A program made the position numbers and the translations under genes. The notes under the pieces were generated by a model. The model worked only from the letters and a program-made list of their open reading frames with translations. It was not told the origin of the DNA and ran no database searches. From Pantoea sp. SOD02 (lineage in GTDB: Bacteria > Pseudomonadota > Gammaproteobacteria > Enterobacterales > Enterobacteriaceae): a stretch of DNA of 64,000 bases. Where the stretch lies: contig NZ_CP102604.1 of assembly GCF_024707505.1 (NCBI RefSeq), positions 310,001 to 374,000 on the forward strand, given 5' to 3'. Within the stretch, counting starts at the first letter, position 1, and each line of letters starts with the position of its first letter. Shown one piece after another: positions 55,723-64,000 of the stretch.

Positions 55723-58551
55723 TTACTTCTTCAACATTGGCTTAAGGAAACGTGCCGTGTGTGATTTTTCACACTCCGCCACCGTTTCTGGCGTACCGGA
55801 CACCAGGATTTCACCCCCGCCGCTGCCGCCTTCCGGGCCAAGATCGACAATCCAGTCTGCGGTTTTCACCACGTCGAGGTTGTGCTCAATCACCACGATG
55901 GTGTTGCCCTGATCGCGTAGCTGATGCAGCACTTCCAGCAGTTGCTGAATATCCGCAAAGTGCAGACCGGTGGTCGGCTCATCAAGGATATAGAGCGTCT
56001 GGCCGGTGCCACGTTTAGACAGCTCACGCGCCAACTTAACGCGCTGCGCTTCACCGCCCGAGAGCGTGGTCGCCGACTGACCGAGGCGGATGTACGACAG
56101 GCCAACATCGATCAGCGTTTGCAGCTTACGCGCCAGCGCCGGCACCGCATCAAAGAACTCGCGTGCTTCTTCGATGGTCATATCCAGCACTTCGTGGATG
56201 CTCTTGCCTTTGTATTTGATCTCCAGCGTTTCGCGGTTATAGCGTTTGCCTTTGCACTGATCGCACGGCACGTAGATGTCCGGCAGAAAGTGCATTTCTA
56301 CCTTGATCACGCCATCGCCCTGACAGGCTTCGCAGCGTCCGCCGCGCACGTTGAAGCTGAAGCGGCCCGGATTGTAGCCGCGTGAACGCGCTTCCGGTAC
56401 ACCGGCGAACAGCTCACGTACCGGCGTGAAAATGCCAGTGTAAGTCGCGGGATTCGAACGCGGCGTACGGCCAATCGGGCTTTGATCGATATCGATCACT
56501 TTATCGAAATGTTCCAGACCGGCGATCTCACGATACGGCGCGGCTTCGATGGTGGTCGCGCCATTGAGCTGGCGCTGCGCAATTGGGAACAACGTATCGT
56601 TGATCAGCGTTGATTTACCCGAGCCGGACACGCCAGTGATGCAGGTAAACAAGCCGACCGGAATCGTTAGCGTGACATCTTTGAGGTTGTTACCGCGCGC
56701 ACCGGTCAGTTTCAGCACTTTAGCGGGATCGCCTTTGACGCGCTGTTTAGGGATCGCTATTTCACGTTTACCGCTGAGGAACTGGCCGGTCAGGGAATTT
56801 TCATTCGCCATGATCGCGTGCACATCGCCTTCGGCAACCACCTGACCACCGTGCACGCCAGCGCCCGGACCGATATCGATCACGTGGTCAGCGGCACGAA
56901 TCGCATCTTCATCGTGCTCCACCACAATCACCGTGTTACCGAGATCGCGCAGGTGAATCAGCGTGCCGAGCAGGCGTTCGTTATCGCGCTGATGCAGGCC
57001 GATGGACGGTTCATCCAGCACGTACATCACGCCAACCAAACCGGCACCAATCTGGCTGGCCAGACGAATACGCTGCGCTTCACCGCCGGAGAGCGTTTCC
57101 GCCGAGCGTGACATCGATAGGTAATTCAGGCCGACGTTAACCAGGAAGCTCAGGCGATCGCCAATCTCCTTCAGGATTTTTTCTGCGATCTGCGCACGCT
57201 GACCACTCAGCTTCATGTTGGCGAAGAAATCCATCGCATGGCCGATGCTCATTTCTGAGATGGTCGGCAGGTTGGTGTCTTCGACAAAAACATGGCGCGC
57301 TTCACGACGCAGACGCGTGCCTTCACAGCTGGCACAGGCGCGGTTGCTGATAAATTTCGCCAGCTCTTCACGCACCGCGTTGGATTCCGTCTCTTTATAA
57401 CGGCGCTCCATGTTGTGCAGCACGCCTTCAAACGGATGGCGGCGCACCGAAGTGTCACCGCGATCGTTGATGTATTTGAATTCGATATTCTCTTTGCCGG
57501 AACCGTACAGAATCACATTGCGCGCGTTGTCGCTCAGGCTGTTGAACGGAGCTTCGACATCGAATTGCAGATGCTCAGCCAGCGAGCGCAGCATCTGGAA
57601 GTAGTAGAAGTTACGGCGATCCCAGCCGCGAATGGCGCCGCCCGCCAGCGAGAGCTCGGGATTTTGCACCACACGATCGGGATCGAAATATTGCTGCACG
57701 CCCAGGCCATCACAGGTCGGGCAGGCGCCGGCCGGGTTGTTGAACGAGAACAGGCGCGGTTCAAGTTCGCGCATGCTGTAGCCACAAATTGGGCAGGCAA
57801 AGTTAGCAGAGAACAGCATCTCTTCGGCGCTGGTATCATCCATATCGGCGACGATCGCCGTGCCACCGCTCAGTTCCAGCGTGGTCTCGAAGGATTCGGC
57901 CAGACGCGTTGCCAGATCGTCGCGCACGCGGAAGCGGTCAATCACCACTTCAATGGTGTGTTTCTTCTGCAACTCCAGTTTAGGCGGATCCGACAGATCG
58001 CACACTTCACCATCGATACGCGCACGGATGTAGCCTTGCGCGGCGAGGTTTTCCAGCGTTTTGGTGTGTTCGCCTTTGCGATCTTTCACCACTGGCGCCA
58101 GCAGCATAAGACGACGGCCTTCTTCCTGCGACAGCACCTGATCAACCATCTGGCTCACGGTTTGCGCCGCCAGTGGAACGTCGTGATCCGGACAGCGCGG
58201 CTCACCCACGCGTGCAAACAGCAGGCGCAGATAGTCATGAATTTCAGTAATGGTGCCGACGGTGGAACGCGGGTTATGCGAAGTCGATTTCTGCTCAATG
58301 GAGATGGCGGGCGAAAGACCTTCAATATGGTCAACGTCCGGTTTCTCCATTAATGAAAGAAACTGGCGCGCATAGGCCGAAAGCGACTCGACATAGCGAC
58401 GCTGGCCTTCCGCATACAGCGTATCAAACGCCAGCGAAGACTTACCGGAACCTGACAGACCGGTGACCACAATGAGCTTATCGCGAGGGATGATCAGGTT
58501 GATGTTCTTCAAATTATGGGTGCGAGCACCGCGGACTTCGATCTTATCCAT
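55723..58551 (-). CDS. uvrA: Excinuclease ABC subunit A (UvrA)
   Basis: UvrA is the damage-sensing ATPase of nucleotide excision repair. The 942 residues contain two ABC domains (first Walker [13 protein letters not shown] near 31-42; second [10 protein letters not shown] near 640; signatures [12 protein letters not shown] and [12 protein letters not shown]), zinc modules CPICGYS...CPTCDG and CEACQGDG...CDQCKG, and the MutS-like insertion. It matches E. coli UvrA in length (about 940). An SOS box lies between uvrA and divergent ssb. Confidence 0.97.
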   Translation of the reverse strand: MDKIEVRGARTHNLKNINLIIPRDKLIVVTGLSGSGKSSLAFDTLYAEGQRRYVESLSAYARQFLSLMEKPDVDHIEGLSPAISIEQKSTSHNPRSTVGTITEIHDYLRLLFARVGEPRCPDHDVPLAAQTVSQMVDQVLSQEEGRRLMLLAPVVKDRKGEHTKTLENLAAQGYIRARIDGEVCDLSDPPKLELQKKHTIEVVIDRFRVRDDLATRLAESFETTLELSGGTAIVADMDDTSAEEMLFSANFACPICGYSMRELEPRLFSFNNPAGACPTCDGLGVQQYFDPDRVVQNPELSLAGGAIRGWDRRNFYYFQMLRSLAEHLQFDVEAPFNSLSDNARNVILYGSGKENIEFKYINDRGDTSVRRHPFEGVLHNMERRYKETESNAVREELAKFISNRACASCEGTRLRREARHVFVEDTNLPTISEMSIGHAMDFFANMKLSGQRAQIAEKILKEIGDRLSFLVNVGLNYLSMSRSAETLSGGEAQRIRLASQIGAGLVGVMYVLDEPSIGLHQRDNERLLGTLIHLRDLGNTVIVVEHDEDAIRAADHVIDIGPGAGVHGGQVVAEGDVHAIMANENSLTGQFLSGKREIAIPKQRVKGDPAKVLKLTGARGNNLKDVTLTIPVGLFTCITGVSGSGKSTLINDTLFPIAQRQLNGATTIEAAPYREIAGLEHFDKVIDIDQSPIGRTPRSNPATYTGIFTPVRELFAGVPEARSRGYNPGRFSFNVRGGRCEACQGDGVIKVEMHFLPDIYVPCDQCKGKRYNRETLEIKYKGKSIHEVLDMTIEEAREFFDAVPALARKLQTLIDVGLSYIRLGQSATTLSGGEAQRVKLARELSKRGTGQTLYILDEPTTGLHFADIQQLLEVLHQLRDQGNTIVVIEHNLDVVKTADWIVDLGPEGGSGGGEILVSGTPETVAECEKSHTARFLKPMLKK

Positions 58552-58634
58552 TCACCTTTCCCGGATTGAACAACACTCGCCATGCCTTGCCAGCACGACC
58601 AGCAGAAACGGTCCATTATGGCACAAAAAATAAA

Positions 58635-58650
58635 CTGAATAAATATCCAG
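58635..58650. promoter_or_regulatory. LexA (SOS) box in the uvrA-ssb gap
   Basis: CTGAATAAATATCCAG fits CTG-N10-CAG. It lies 84 bp from the uvrA start and 124 bp from the ssb start, so it may serve both, as in E. coli. Confidence 0.88.
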
Positions 58651-58773
58651 TGTTTTTGCTATTCTGTCCGCCGATAAATTTTGGAATCCCGCTCTAAAGT
58701 GGGCACACGCCAATGTGACGTGATACAATTTTTCGCTTAGACTTTTAGCATCAACTCATCGGGAGACAGCAAC

Positions 58774-59328
58774 ATGGCCAGTCGTGGCGTAAACAAAGTG
58801 ATTCTAGTCGGGAATCTGGGTCAGGATCCGGAAGTGCGCTACATGCCAAATGGTGGCGCGGTAGCCAACATTACGCTGGCCACGTCAGAGAGCTGGCGCG
58901 ATAAGACAACCGGTGAAAACAAAGAGATCACTGAATGGCACCGCGTTGTGCTGTTCGGCAAGCTGGCAGAAGTCGCTGGCGAATACCTGCGTAAAGGTTC
59001 TCAGGTTTACATCGAAGGCCAGCTGCGTACCCGCAAATGGACCGATCAGGCCGGCCAGGAAAAATACACCACTGAAGTGGTAGTTAACGTTGGCGGCACC
59101 ATGCAGATGCTGGGCGGACGTCAGCAGGGCGCGAACGCAGGCGGCGCACCTTCGGGCGGCCAGGGCGGCGGCAATAACAACGGTTGGGGCCAGCCACAGC
59201 AGCCACAACAGCAGCCGCAGGGCGGTGGTAACCAGTTCAGCGGCGGTGCGCAACAGCGTCCACAGCAGCAGAGCGCACCAGCCAACAACGAACCGCCAAT
59301 GGATTTTGACGACGATATTCCGTTCTAA
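58774..59328 (+). CDS. ssb: Single-stranded DNA-binding protein Ssb
   Basis: Ssb coats single-stranded DNA and recruits repair and replication proteins. The 184 residues have an OB fold (about 1-110), a low-complexity linker rich in Gly, Gln and Asn, and the protein-docking tip DFDDDIPF. Longer than E. coli Ssb (178) only in the linker. It is divergent from uvrA with the shared SOS box and is followed by a terminator. Confidence 0.97.
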   Translation: MASRGVNKVILVGNLGQDPEVRYMPNGGAVANITLATSESWRDKTTGENKEITEWHRVVLFGKLAEVAGEYLRKGSQVYIEGQLRTRKWTDQAGQEKYTTEVVVNVGGTMQMLGGRQQGANAGGAPSGGQGGGNNNGWGQPQQPQQQPQGGGNQFSGGAQQRPQQQSAPANNEPPMDFDDDIPF

Positions 59329-59354
59329 AAATACATTACGTAGTATTTGTTAAG

Positions 59355-59377
59355 AGCCCCGTAATGCGGGGCTTTTT
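59355..59377 (+). terminator. Terminator of ssb
   Basis: AGCCCCG (59355-59361) and CGGGGCT (59367-59373) followed by TTTT. It is 26 bp after the ssb stop. Confidence 0.88.
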
Positions 59378-59400
59378 GTTATTCAAAAGAGGATATTTTT

Positions 59401-59862
59401 TTATTTTATCAATCGTTTATCGAATGCAAACGGTAACTTATTTACGCTCGACAGATAACTCTCAAATACCGGATGCTCCGGGTTCAATATCGCATTATTT
59501 TCCATCGGAATAATGCTTGAAGGAATGATCAGCGCTGCACCTTCTCTCGATTGCAGCCAACCTGTGCCCAAATCCATAGTTGAAACTGGAGCCGGATCCT
59601 GGCGCCAGTCAGCAGGCAAAAAGTCTTCTGAAATGTAGGAGACTTCATCGTCAGGAATCTCGATGCTGAATAAAGTGTACTCATCCAAAATCGACTCGTT
59701 CGAAACGTGCACCAGCACTTCAAGCGCGGCAAGTGAAACCGAGGTCGCGACATAAATGGTTGGGTGGCCTTTGTGATTCCAGCGGCCACCATACTGTTTC
59801 GCACCGTTGCCGGTCCAGGCTTCAGAAGCGTATAGCGTTTTGGTTAGCCGATAGAAAATCAC
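59401..59862 (-). CDS. RES-domain toxin (NAD+ phosphorylase/glycohydrolase type)
   Basis: The 153-residue protein is a RES-family toxin; known members (MbcT and others) destroy NAD+. Key residues Arg27 (GGRWNHKG), Tyr37, Glu48 (ALEVLVH) and Ser115/116 (IIPSSIIP) are at the expected places. It starts with GTG at 59862, overlapping the antitoxin stop (GTGA) by four bases, so translation is coupled. It is silent unless the antitoxin is lost. Confidence 0.88.
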   Translation of the reverse strand: MIFYRLTKTLYASEAWTGNGAKQYGGRWNHKGHPTIYVATSVSLAALEVLVHVSNESILDEYTLFSIEIPDDEVSYISEDFLPADWRQDPAPVSTMDLGTGWLQSREGAALIIPSSIIPMENNAILNPEHPVFESYLSSVNKLPFAFDKRLIK

Positions 59863-60302
59863 GAGAAGACACCATGCTCCAAACGGCCAATCAAATCGAG
59901 CACATCCAGTGCGCCGCTTTCAGTGGCTAGCAAGGTAATAGGTGCAATGTTGCCTAATCCTTTGACCGGCCGGCTTAACCATTGCGTAGCATCTTCTTTA
60001 TTACCACCAAACAATTGAACGGCTGCATCGATCACTCGGACGAAGCGGGCTATGCGTTCGCTCTCATCGGGTGACAAGCTTTTACCTGCGCTTTTACGGC
60101 GGGCAATATTTCGCTCATTGATGCCAGTGACCTTCATAATTTCGGCTCTACTCATTGCCGACCAATGACGAATGTCATCAATCACCGCGACCGGCAAGCC
60201 CGCCTCAAGCATGCGAGTTAGCTCCAATCCGCGTGGGGGTAAGCCAGCAAAGCGCCAAAGTGCATTGTCATGTGATTTGCCATCAGGAATGTAGGCTCTC
60301 AT
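59859..60302 (-). CDS. Xre/MbcA/ParS-type antitoxin (DUF2384)
   Basis: The antitoxin partner of the RES toxin has 147 residues from ATG 60302 (MRAYIPDGKSHDNALWRFAG), preceded by GGAG at a good distance; an in-frame TTG at 60323 is less likely. It has an Xre-like helix-turn-helix (MSRAEIMKVTGINERNIARRK) and a C-terminal DUF2384 region (GALDVLDLIGRLEHGVFS) that inserts into the toxin active site in known pairs. Two TGACA-TGTCA palindromes lie upstream as its probable operator. Confidence 0.88.
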   Translation of the reverse strand: MRAYIPDGKSHDNALWRFAGLPPRGLELTRMLEAGLPVAVIDDIRHWSAMSRAEIMKVTGINERNIARRKSAGKSLSPDESERIARFVRVIDAAVQLFGGNKEDATQWLSRPVKGLGNIAPITLLATESGALDVLDLIGRLEHGVFS

Positions 60303-60317
60303 AAGATTCTCCAAGTC

Positions 60318-60352
60318 TGACAAATGTCATACTCTATTATTGACACTTGTCA
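60318..60352. promoter_or_regulatory. Paired palindromic operator of the RES/Xre module
   Basis: TGACAAATGTCA (60318-60329) and TGACACTTGTCA (60341-60352), both with TGACA/TGTCA arms, are 23 bp apart start to start. They lie directly upstream of the antitoxin start. The pattern suits cooperative autorepression by the antitoxin or the complex. Confidence 0.75.
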
Positions 60353-60374
60353 GAAGTTTTCAATAGCAGAACCT

Positions 60375-60902
60375 TTAATGCGGTCGCCATTCCCGCAATA
60401 ACGCTTCCGTCTCACGCACCAGCACCGGATTGCCCGGCATAATCAAATCGGCCCACACTTCGTTGTGCTGATTGATCTGCTGCTGCGCGGAAACATACGT
60501 GCGGTCGGCGGTGGTATGCGCATCGGCGGCGACGGTGATGTGATAGCCGAGGCTGGCGCCGACTTTGATGGTGGTATCGACACAGTAATCGGTCGCGCAG
60601 CCGCAAATGACGAAGTTTTTAATGCCCAGTTGGTCGAGTTGGGCGGCAAGATCGGTTTGCCAGAAGCTATCGCAAGCGGTCTTATTGATGAAGATGGCGT
60701 TGGCTGGCTGCTGCAGCTCGGGCACAATCGCCCAACCAGCTGAATCAACTTCTAAACCTGGCCCAACGTGCTGGATGAAGATCACCTGATCGGCCGCAGC
60801 GATTAACTGATTGATACGTTCACAGCGTCCGGCACGATCAAAACGCGGCGTTGCCAGCACGCCATTTTGCATATCCACCACAACTACGACTCGATTCGCC
60901 AT
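60375..60902 (-). CDS. Isochorismatase-family cysteine hydrolase
   Basis: The 175 residues have the triad of this family: Asp10 (VVVVVDMQNG), Lys74 (INKTACDSF) and Cys107 (CGCATDYCVDTT). Family members hydrolyse amides or isochorismate; the substrate here is not decided. The gene stands alone. The RES/Xre operon lies on the same strand downstream, the AraC gene diverges upstream. Confidence 0.85.
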   Translation of the reverse strand: MANRVVVVVDMQNGVLATPRFDRAGRCERINQLIAAADQVIFIQHVGPGLEVDSAGWAIVPELQQPANAIFINKTACDSFWQTDLAAQLDQLGIKNFVICGCATDYCVDTTIKVGASLGYHITVAADAHTTADRTYVSAQQQINQHNEVWADLIMPGNPVLVRETEALLREWRPH

Positions 60903-61025
60903 TTCACTCTCCTAAGTTTGAAGCCTCAGTGTGGATTGCCGACGCGCAGAGGTAAAGCAATTCACCTTTGCATTTCTCGCCACTGCCGCGCATGCTTATA
61001 AGCGCTTTTATTCCGGAGGTGTGTC

Positions 61026-61856
61026 GTGAAGGTGGTTCCTGAAATCTTTCCTTGTGAGCAAGATCGTGCGCAGTTTCAGCATTTCGCTGAGCTGCCGGGC
61101 ATCGAGCTGTATCAGGCGCACATCTCCCGCTACGCTTTTGAACCCCATACCCATGAAGCCTTTGGCATCGGTACTATTGAGTCCGGTGCCCAGCGCTTTC
61201 GCTATCGCGGCGCCAACTACACCGCGCCACAGCATTCGTTAGTGATGATGAATCCCGACGAACTGCACACGGGTGAATCTGCCTGTGACGAAGGCTGGCG
61301 CTATCGCATGATCTATATCGATCCGCAGGAAATGGATCGTCTGACCGGCGATCGTGATTGGTGGTTCAACGATGCACTGCGCACCGATGCGCGTCTGGCA
61401 CAGCCGTTTTCGCAACTGCTGGCGCAGATGTGGCAGGCGGAAACTACGCTGGAGCGCGAAAGCATTTTGCTCGAACTGCTGGAGTTAATGCGACCGCTGG
61501 CGCGTCAGGGACAGCAGCGACCTGCCGAAGGGGCGCATCGCTTTGATGCGGTGAGAGACTATTTGCGTGAAAACCTCGCCGAACCGGTGCGGCTTGAAGA
61601 ACTTGCTGCGCTGGCATCACTGTCGCCGTGGCATTTCCTGCGCAGTTTCAAACAGCACTTCCACGTTACACCACATCAAATGCTGATGGCTTTTCGCCTG
61701 TTCGCCGCGAAACAGCAACTGGCGCGCGGCGACAGTGCGGCAACCGTTGCAGCATCGGTCGGCCTTACCGATCAGGCACATCTCACCCGCGCCTTCGCGC
61801 ATCGCTACGGCATCACGCCGGGCCGCTATCAAAAACAAGTGTTCCCTTCACGCTAA
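61026..61856 (+). CDS. AraC family transcriptional regulator
   Basis: The 276-residue regulator has an N-terminal cupin sensing domain (HTHEAFGIGTIESGAQRF) and a C-terminal pair of helix-turn-helix motifs (LEELAALASLSPWHFLRSFKQHFHVTPHQML and VAASVGLTDQAHLTRAFAHRYGITPGRY). The start is GTG 61026 with GGAGG upstream. It lies 72 bp before an EamA exporter gene on the same strand, so it probably controls that gene. The ligand is unknown. Confidence 0.88.
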   Translation: MKVVPEIFPCEQDRAQFQHFAELPGIELYQAHISRYAFEPHTHEAFGIGTIESGAQRFRYRGANYTAPQHSLVMMNPDELHTGESACDEGWRYRMIYIDPQEMDRLTGDRDWWFNDALRTDARLAQPFSQLLAQMWQAETTLERESILLELLELMRPLARQGQQRPAEGAHRFDAVRDYLRENLAEPVRLEELAALASLSPWHFLRSFKQHFHVTPHQMLMAFRLFAAKQQLARGDSAATVAASVGLTDQAHLTRAFAHRYGITPGRYQKQVFPSR

Positions 61857-61928
61857 CCGCAATCTGCTACAAGCCTTTCGCCTCCGCCTGCGTCACACTG
61901 CAGCGGAATGCATATAAAGGAAGAGTTT

Positions 61929-62882
61929 ATGTTTGCTGGAATACTGTTTGCGCTGGCAGCGGGATTGATGTGGGGATTGATCTTTGTGGGTCCGCTGCTG
62001 ATACCGGATTATCCGGGCACTTTGCAATCGGCCGGACGCTACGTCGCCTTTGGATTGGTGGTGTTGCCGCTGGCCTGGCTGGATCGCCGTCGTTTGCGTC
62101 AGCTGGCGCGCAAAGATTGGATTGAAGCGCTGAAGCTGTCGCTGATTGGCAATTTACTCTATTACGCGTTTCTCGCCAGCGCGATTCAACGTACCGGCGC
62201 GCCCATTTCAACCATGATTATCGGCACCTTGCCGGTGGTGATTACCGTGACGGCTAATCTCTGTTATGGCCATCTTGAAGGGCGCTTGCCGTGGCGCAAA
62301 CTGACGCCGGCTTTGCTGATTATTGCCGCAGGCCTGGCTTGCGTGAATGCCGCCGAACTTCAGACGCAAGGTCCCGATTTTGATTGGTCGCGCTATCTCA
62401 CCGGTTTAGGGTTAGCGGTTCTGGCGGTGGCATGCTGGACATGGTATCCGCTGCGTAATGGTTTATGGTTACGCGCGCATCCCCAGCACAAGCCATCCAG
62501 CTGGGCGACAGCACAAGGTTTGGTGACGCTGCCGCAGGCGTTGGTGTTCTATCTATTGGTCTGCGTGCAGCTCCACTGGCAGCAACCTGCATTTGCGCTG
62601 CCCTTCGGGCCGCAGCCGCAACGCTTTCTATTATTAATGTTAGGTATCGGGCTGATCTGCTCATGGCTGGGCACACTTTGCTGGAATGCTGCCAGCCAGC
62701 GCGTGCCGACAGTGATAATGGGGCCGCTGATTGTGTTCGAAACCTTAGCCGGATTGCTGTGGACATTCCTGTGGCGACAAAGCTGGCCGCCGCTGTTAAC
62801 TGCGGTCGGCATTGGCTGTTTGATTGTTGGCGTAATCTACGCGATGCGCATTAAACCCCAGCCGCATATCACTGCGGTATAA
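61929..62882 (+). CDS. EamA/DMT family transporter
   Basis: An inner-membrane exporter-type protein with 317 residues and ten membrane segments arranged as two EamA repeats. I chose ATG 61929 (MFAGILFALAAGLMWG) because AAGGAAGAG lies in front; the ATG at 61908 is less likely. The preceding AraC-family gene probably regulates it. Known DMT exporters carry amino acids, metabolites or drugs; nothing here fixes the substrate. Confidence 0.85.
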   Translation: MFAGILFALAAGLMWGLIFVGPLLIPDYPGTLQSAGRYVAFGLVVLPLAWLDRRRLRQLARKDWIEALKLSLIGNLLYYAFLASAIQRTGAPISTMIIGTLPVVITVTANLCYGHLEGRLPWRKLTPALLIIAAGLACVNAAELQTQGPDFDWSRYLTGLGLAVLAVACWTWYPLRNGLWLRAHPQHKPSSWATAQGLVTLPQALVFYLLVCVQLHWQQPAFALPFGPQPQRFLLLMLGIGLICSWLGTLCWNAASQRVPTVIMGPLIVFETLAGLLWTFLWRQSWPPLLTAVGIGCLIVGVIYAMRIKPQPHITAV

Positions 62883-63814
62883 CTCATCAATGAGCGCTGC
62901 TGAAAAATCATTTCGGCAGCGTACTCCGCTGTATTTTAAGAATTTGACTAGCTCCTCTTACACCTCAAATCCCGCTTTCTGACGCTGACCAGGCCGTCGA
63001 TATAACTTTTCGGCTAATTTCAGCCGCTTTTTCAGTCCTGATTTGTCATAAACAGACATGCCGCTGCGTCCCGCGCGGCAGTGTTTGGCCGTATTAAGGC
63101 GCACTAAACCTTCATTAATCCTCGTTCTTCCTGGCTATAGCAGGCCCTAAAGCGGAAAAAACCGGCGCGTTAAGGCGGAAAAACATGCATCTAACCTACC
63201 GTTTATTGCCGTTTGGCACTGAAGATTGGCACTCGAAAGCCACTTTTTGCTTAAGGGAATAGGGCGTTGTTAAGAAAGATTCCATTAACCGTTGGCAAAA
63301 AACCATTAAGCGTAACGATGAATAGGGTGCAGTAATTTAACTTATCTCCCGCTTTTTGGCTGTTATTGTTTAGGCTAGATAACCTTTCTTATCAGGATTA
63401 TTCCTGGCGGCATGATGAGAAATTATGGTCTACGCGCGTCAACCGAATGATGAAAGAATCCAGGAGTAGATCCAGTTAAAAACAGAGGTTATGTGTGAGC
63501 GGTTACACGGCGTTGTTCATTAATGCTTAACAGAATTGTCTGCATTCAGGGCTGATGATTAATGTTGGTAAAGTAATAATTGAAGCGCCAATCTCACCGA
63601 AATGAGATTGGACTTCGTTTGAATGGCTTGAATAGAGAGACTTTTGCTGATGTGAATCTATTTTACCGCAAAAAAGGAAGCAATTCCGCGATGGTATTCA
63701 TCAGGAAAAATTGGAGCGAATTGTTATGTTGTGAACGCCGTATTAAATGATCTTCATATCTTCTGGTAAGAACAAATCTCAGCATTAAGTCAAATAACAT
63801 CGGCCTTAATGGTG
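62883..63814. other. Gene-poor AT-rich region before the right edge
   Basis: About 930 bp with no convincing gene of normal size. It contains one doubtful short reading frame (62958-63104, minus), an inverted repeat CCAATCTCA/TGAGATTGG (63588-63611) and an RcsB-box-like CAGGATTATTCCTG (63393-63406). Base composition looks AT-richer than the neighbouring genes. The nearby IS3-type transposase fragment suggests decayed mobile DNA. Confidence 0.6.
62958..63104 (-). CDS. Possible short ORF of 48 codons (doubtful)
   Basis: A frame of 49 codons including stop starts with GTG 63104 (AAGG six bases upstream) and reads through a very basic segment LKKRLKLAEKLYRRPGQRQK. An internal ATG at 63059 would give 33 residues. 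I do not recognise it. It could be a small basic protein or a remnant of a larger decayed gene, since the composition is protein-like. Confidence 0.25.
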   Translation of the reverse strand: MRLNTAKHCRAGRSGMSVYDKSGLKKRLKLAEKLYRRPGQRQKAGFEV

Positions 63815-64000
63815 TTAGCGATTATCTGTTCCTGCAGGATAATGATAAACGCTGCGGCTAATATCCAGTAAACGGCAGCTACGACGGGTACCTATGTCGA
63901 ATGTCGTTTGCAGAAAGTTAACCGCCTGACGCTTTTCATTCGTGGTAAAGAAGTTTTTCAATACGCTTTGCAGCATCTCTTTATCGGAACTCAGAGATTG
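63815..64000 (-). pseudogene. IS3-family transposase fragment (cut by window edge)
   Basis: The last 62 codons of a minus-strand frame running out of the window read SSDKEMLQSVLKNFF, KRQAVNFLQTTFDIGTRR and SCRLLDISRSVYHYP. This resembles the IS3-family junction between the OrfA end (DKxMLQ) and the OrfB start (a helix-turn-helix followed by RRACRLxxxSRSxYxY). The frame then ends at TAA 63815, where intact elements continue for some 250 codons, so the copy is truncated or frameshifted. The upstream part lies outside the window. Confidence 0.7.

Noticed and set aside
57292..58353. Plus-strand open frame of 353 codons inside uvrA
   Set aside because: Shadow of uvrA; composition is Phe/His/Gln-rich as expected for the reverse frame.
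63180..63230. Second sigma-54-like sequence (TTGGCAC twice near 63210-63230)
   Set aside because: The -24 half is present but no GC at the -12 position at the right distance, and no gene follows.
1..64000. CRISPR arrays, tRNA or rRNA genes, prophage genes
   Set aside because: I looked for regularly spaced repeats, tRNA-like cloverleafs and phage structural or integrase genes and saw none.

Overview
The window reads as ordinary chromosome of a gamma-proteobacterium of the order Enterobacterales. The proteins are very close to Escherichia coli homologues (FtsY, RpoH, Ggt, PlsB, LexA, DnaB, UvrA and others), and long stretches keep E. coli gene order. The particular rearrangements, the missing livJ, the GTAG-type REP elements and the general flavour point to the Erwiniaceae (Pantoea or Erwinia). 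The genus is an inference.

Layout. 1-8502: zntA (cut by the left edge, with a ZntR operator), yhhN, yhhM, yhhL, rsmD, the ftsYEX operon and rpoH. 8600-14270: panM and the branched-chain amino acid importer livKHMGF. 14385-19422: the PhoB-controlled glycerol-3-phosphate importer and phosphodiesterase ugpBAECQ. 19419-24150: yhhA, an ERIC element, ggt, yhhY, the small RNA gene ryhB and an AbgT-family transporter. 24393-27410: gluconate genes gntR, gntK and gntU. Up to here the order matches roughly 77 min of the E. coli map. From psiE onward it matches roughly 91-92 min, so the synteny breakpoint lies between gntU and psiE.

27496-35150 has a phosphorus theme: a YjbB-type Na/Pi transporter, a five-gene ABC importer plus phosphodiesterase operon with a divergent UTRA regulator (Pho-box-like repeats and a DasR/NagR-like operator lie between them), then psiE. 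35243-49138: ubiC, ubiA, plsB, dgkA, lexA, dinF, yjbJ, zur, a chromosomal TraF-like outer-membrane protein, dusA, pspG, qorA and dnaB. 49267-54441: an Lrp/AsnC regulator and a YitT-type membrane protein where E. coli has alr, then tyrB, a secreted catalase, yjbQ and yjbR. 54448-59328: a zinc alcohol dehydrogenase and the divergent SOS pair uvrA/ssb. 59401-64000: a RES/Xre toxin-antitoxin pair, a cysteine hydrolase, an AraC regulator, an EamA exporter, then about 0.9 kb nearly empty of genes ending in an IS3-type transposase fragment cut by the right edge.

Regulatory sites readable by eye include ZntR, PhoB (two places), Fur (ryhB), GntR, CRP (psiE), LexA (lexA twice, uvrA/ssb), a Zur-like box, a sigma-54 promoter (pspG) and a DnaA box (rpoH). 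Two families of GTAG-headed palindromic repeats (REPs) are scattered between genes. The points I consider most worth checking are the ABC/phosphodiesterase operon with its regulatory region, ryhB in a changed context, the REP families with covarying stems, the paired palindromes controlling the RES/Xre module, and the hairpin-rich 470-bp ubiA-plsB gap.
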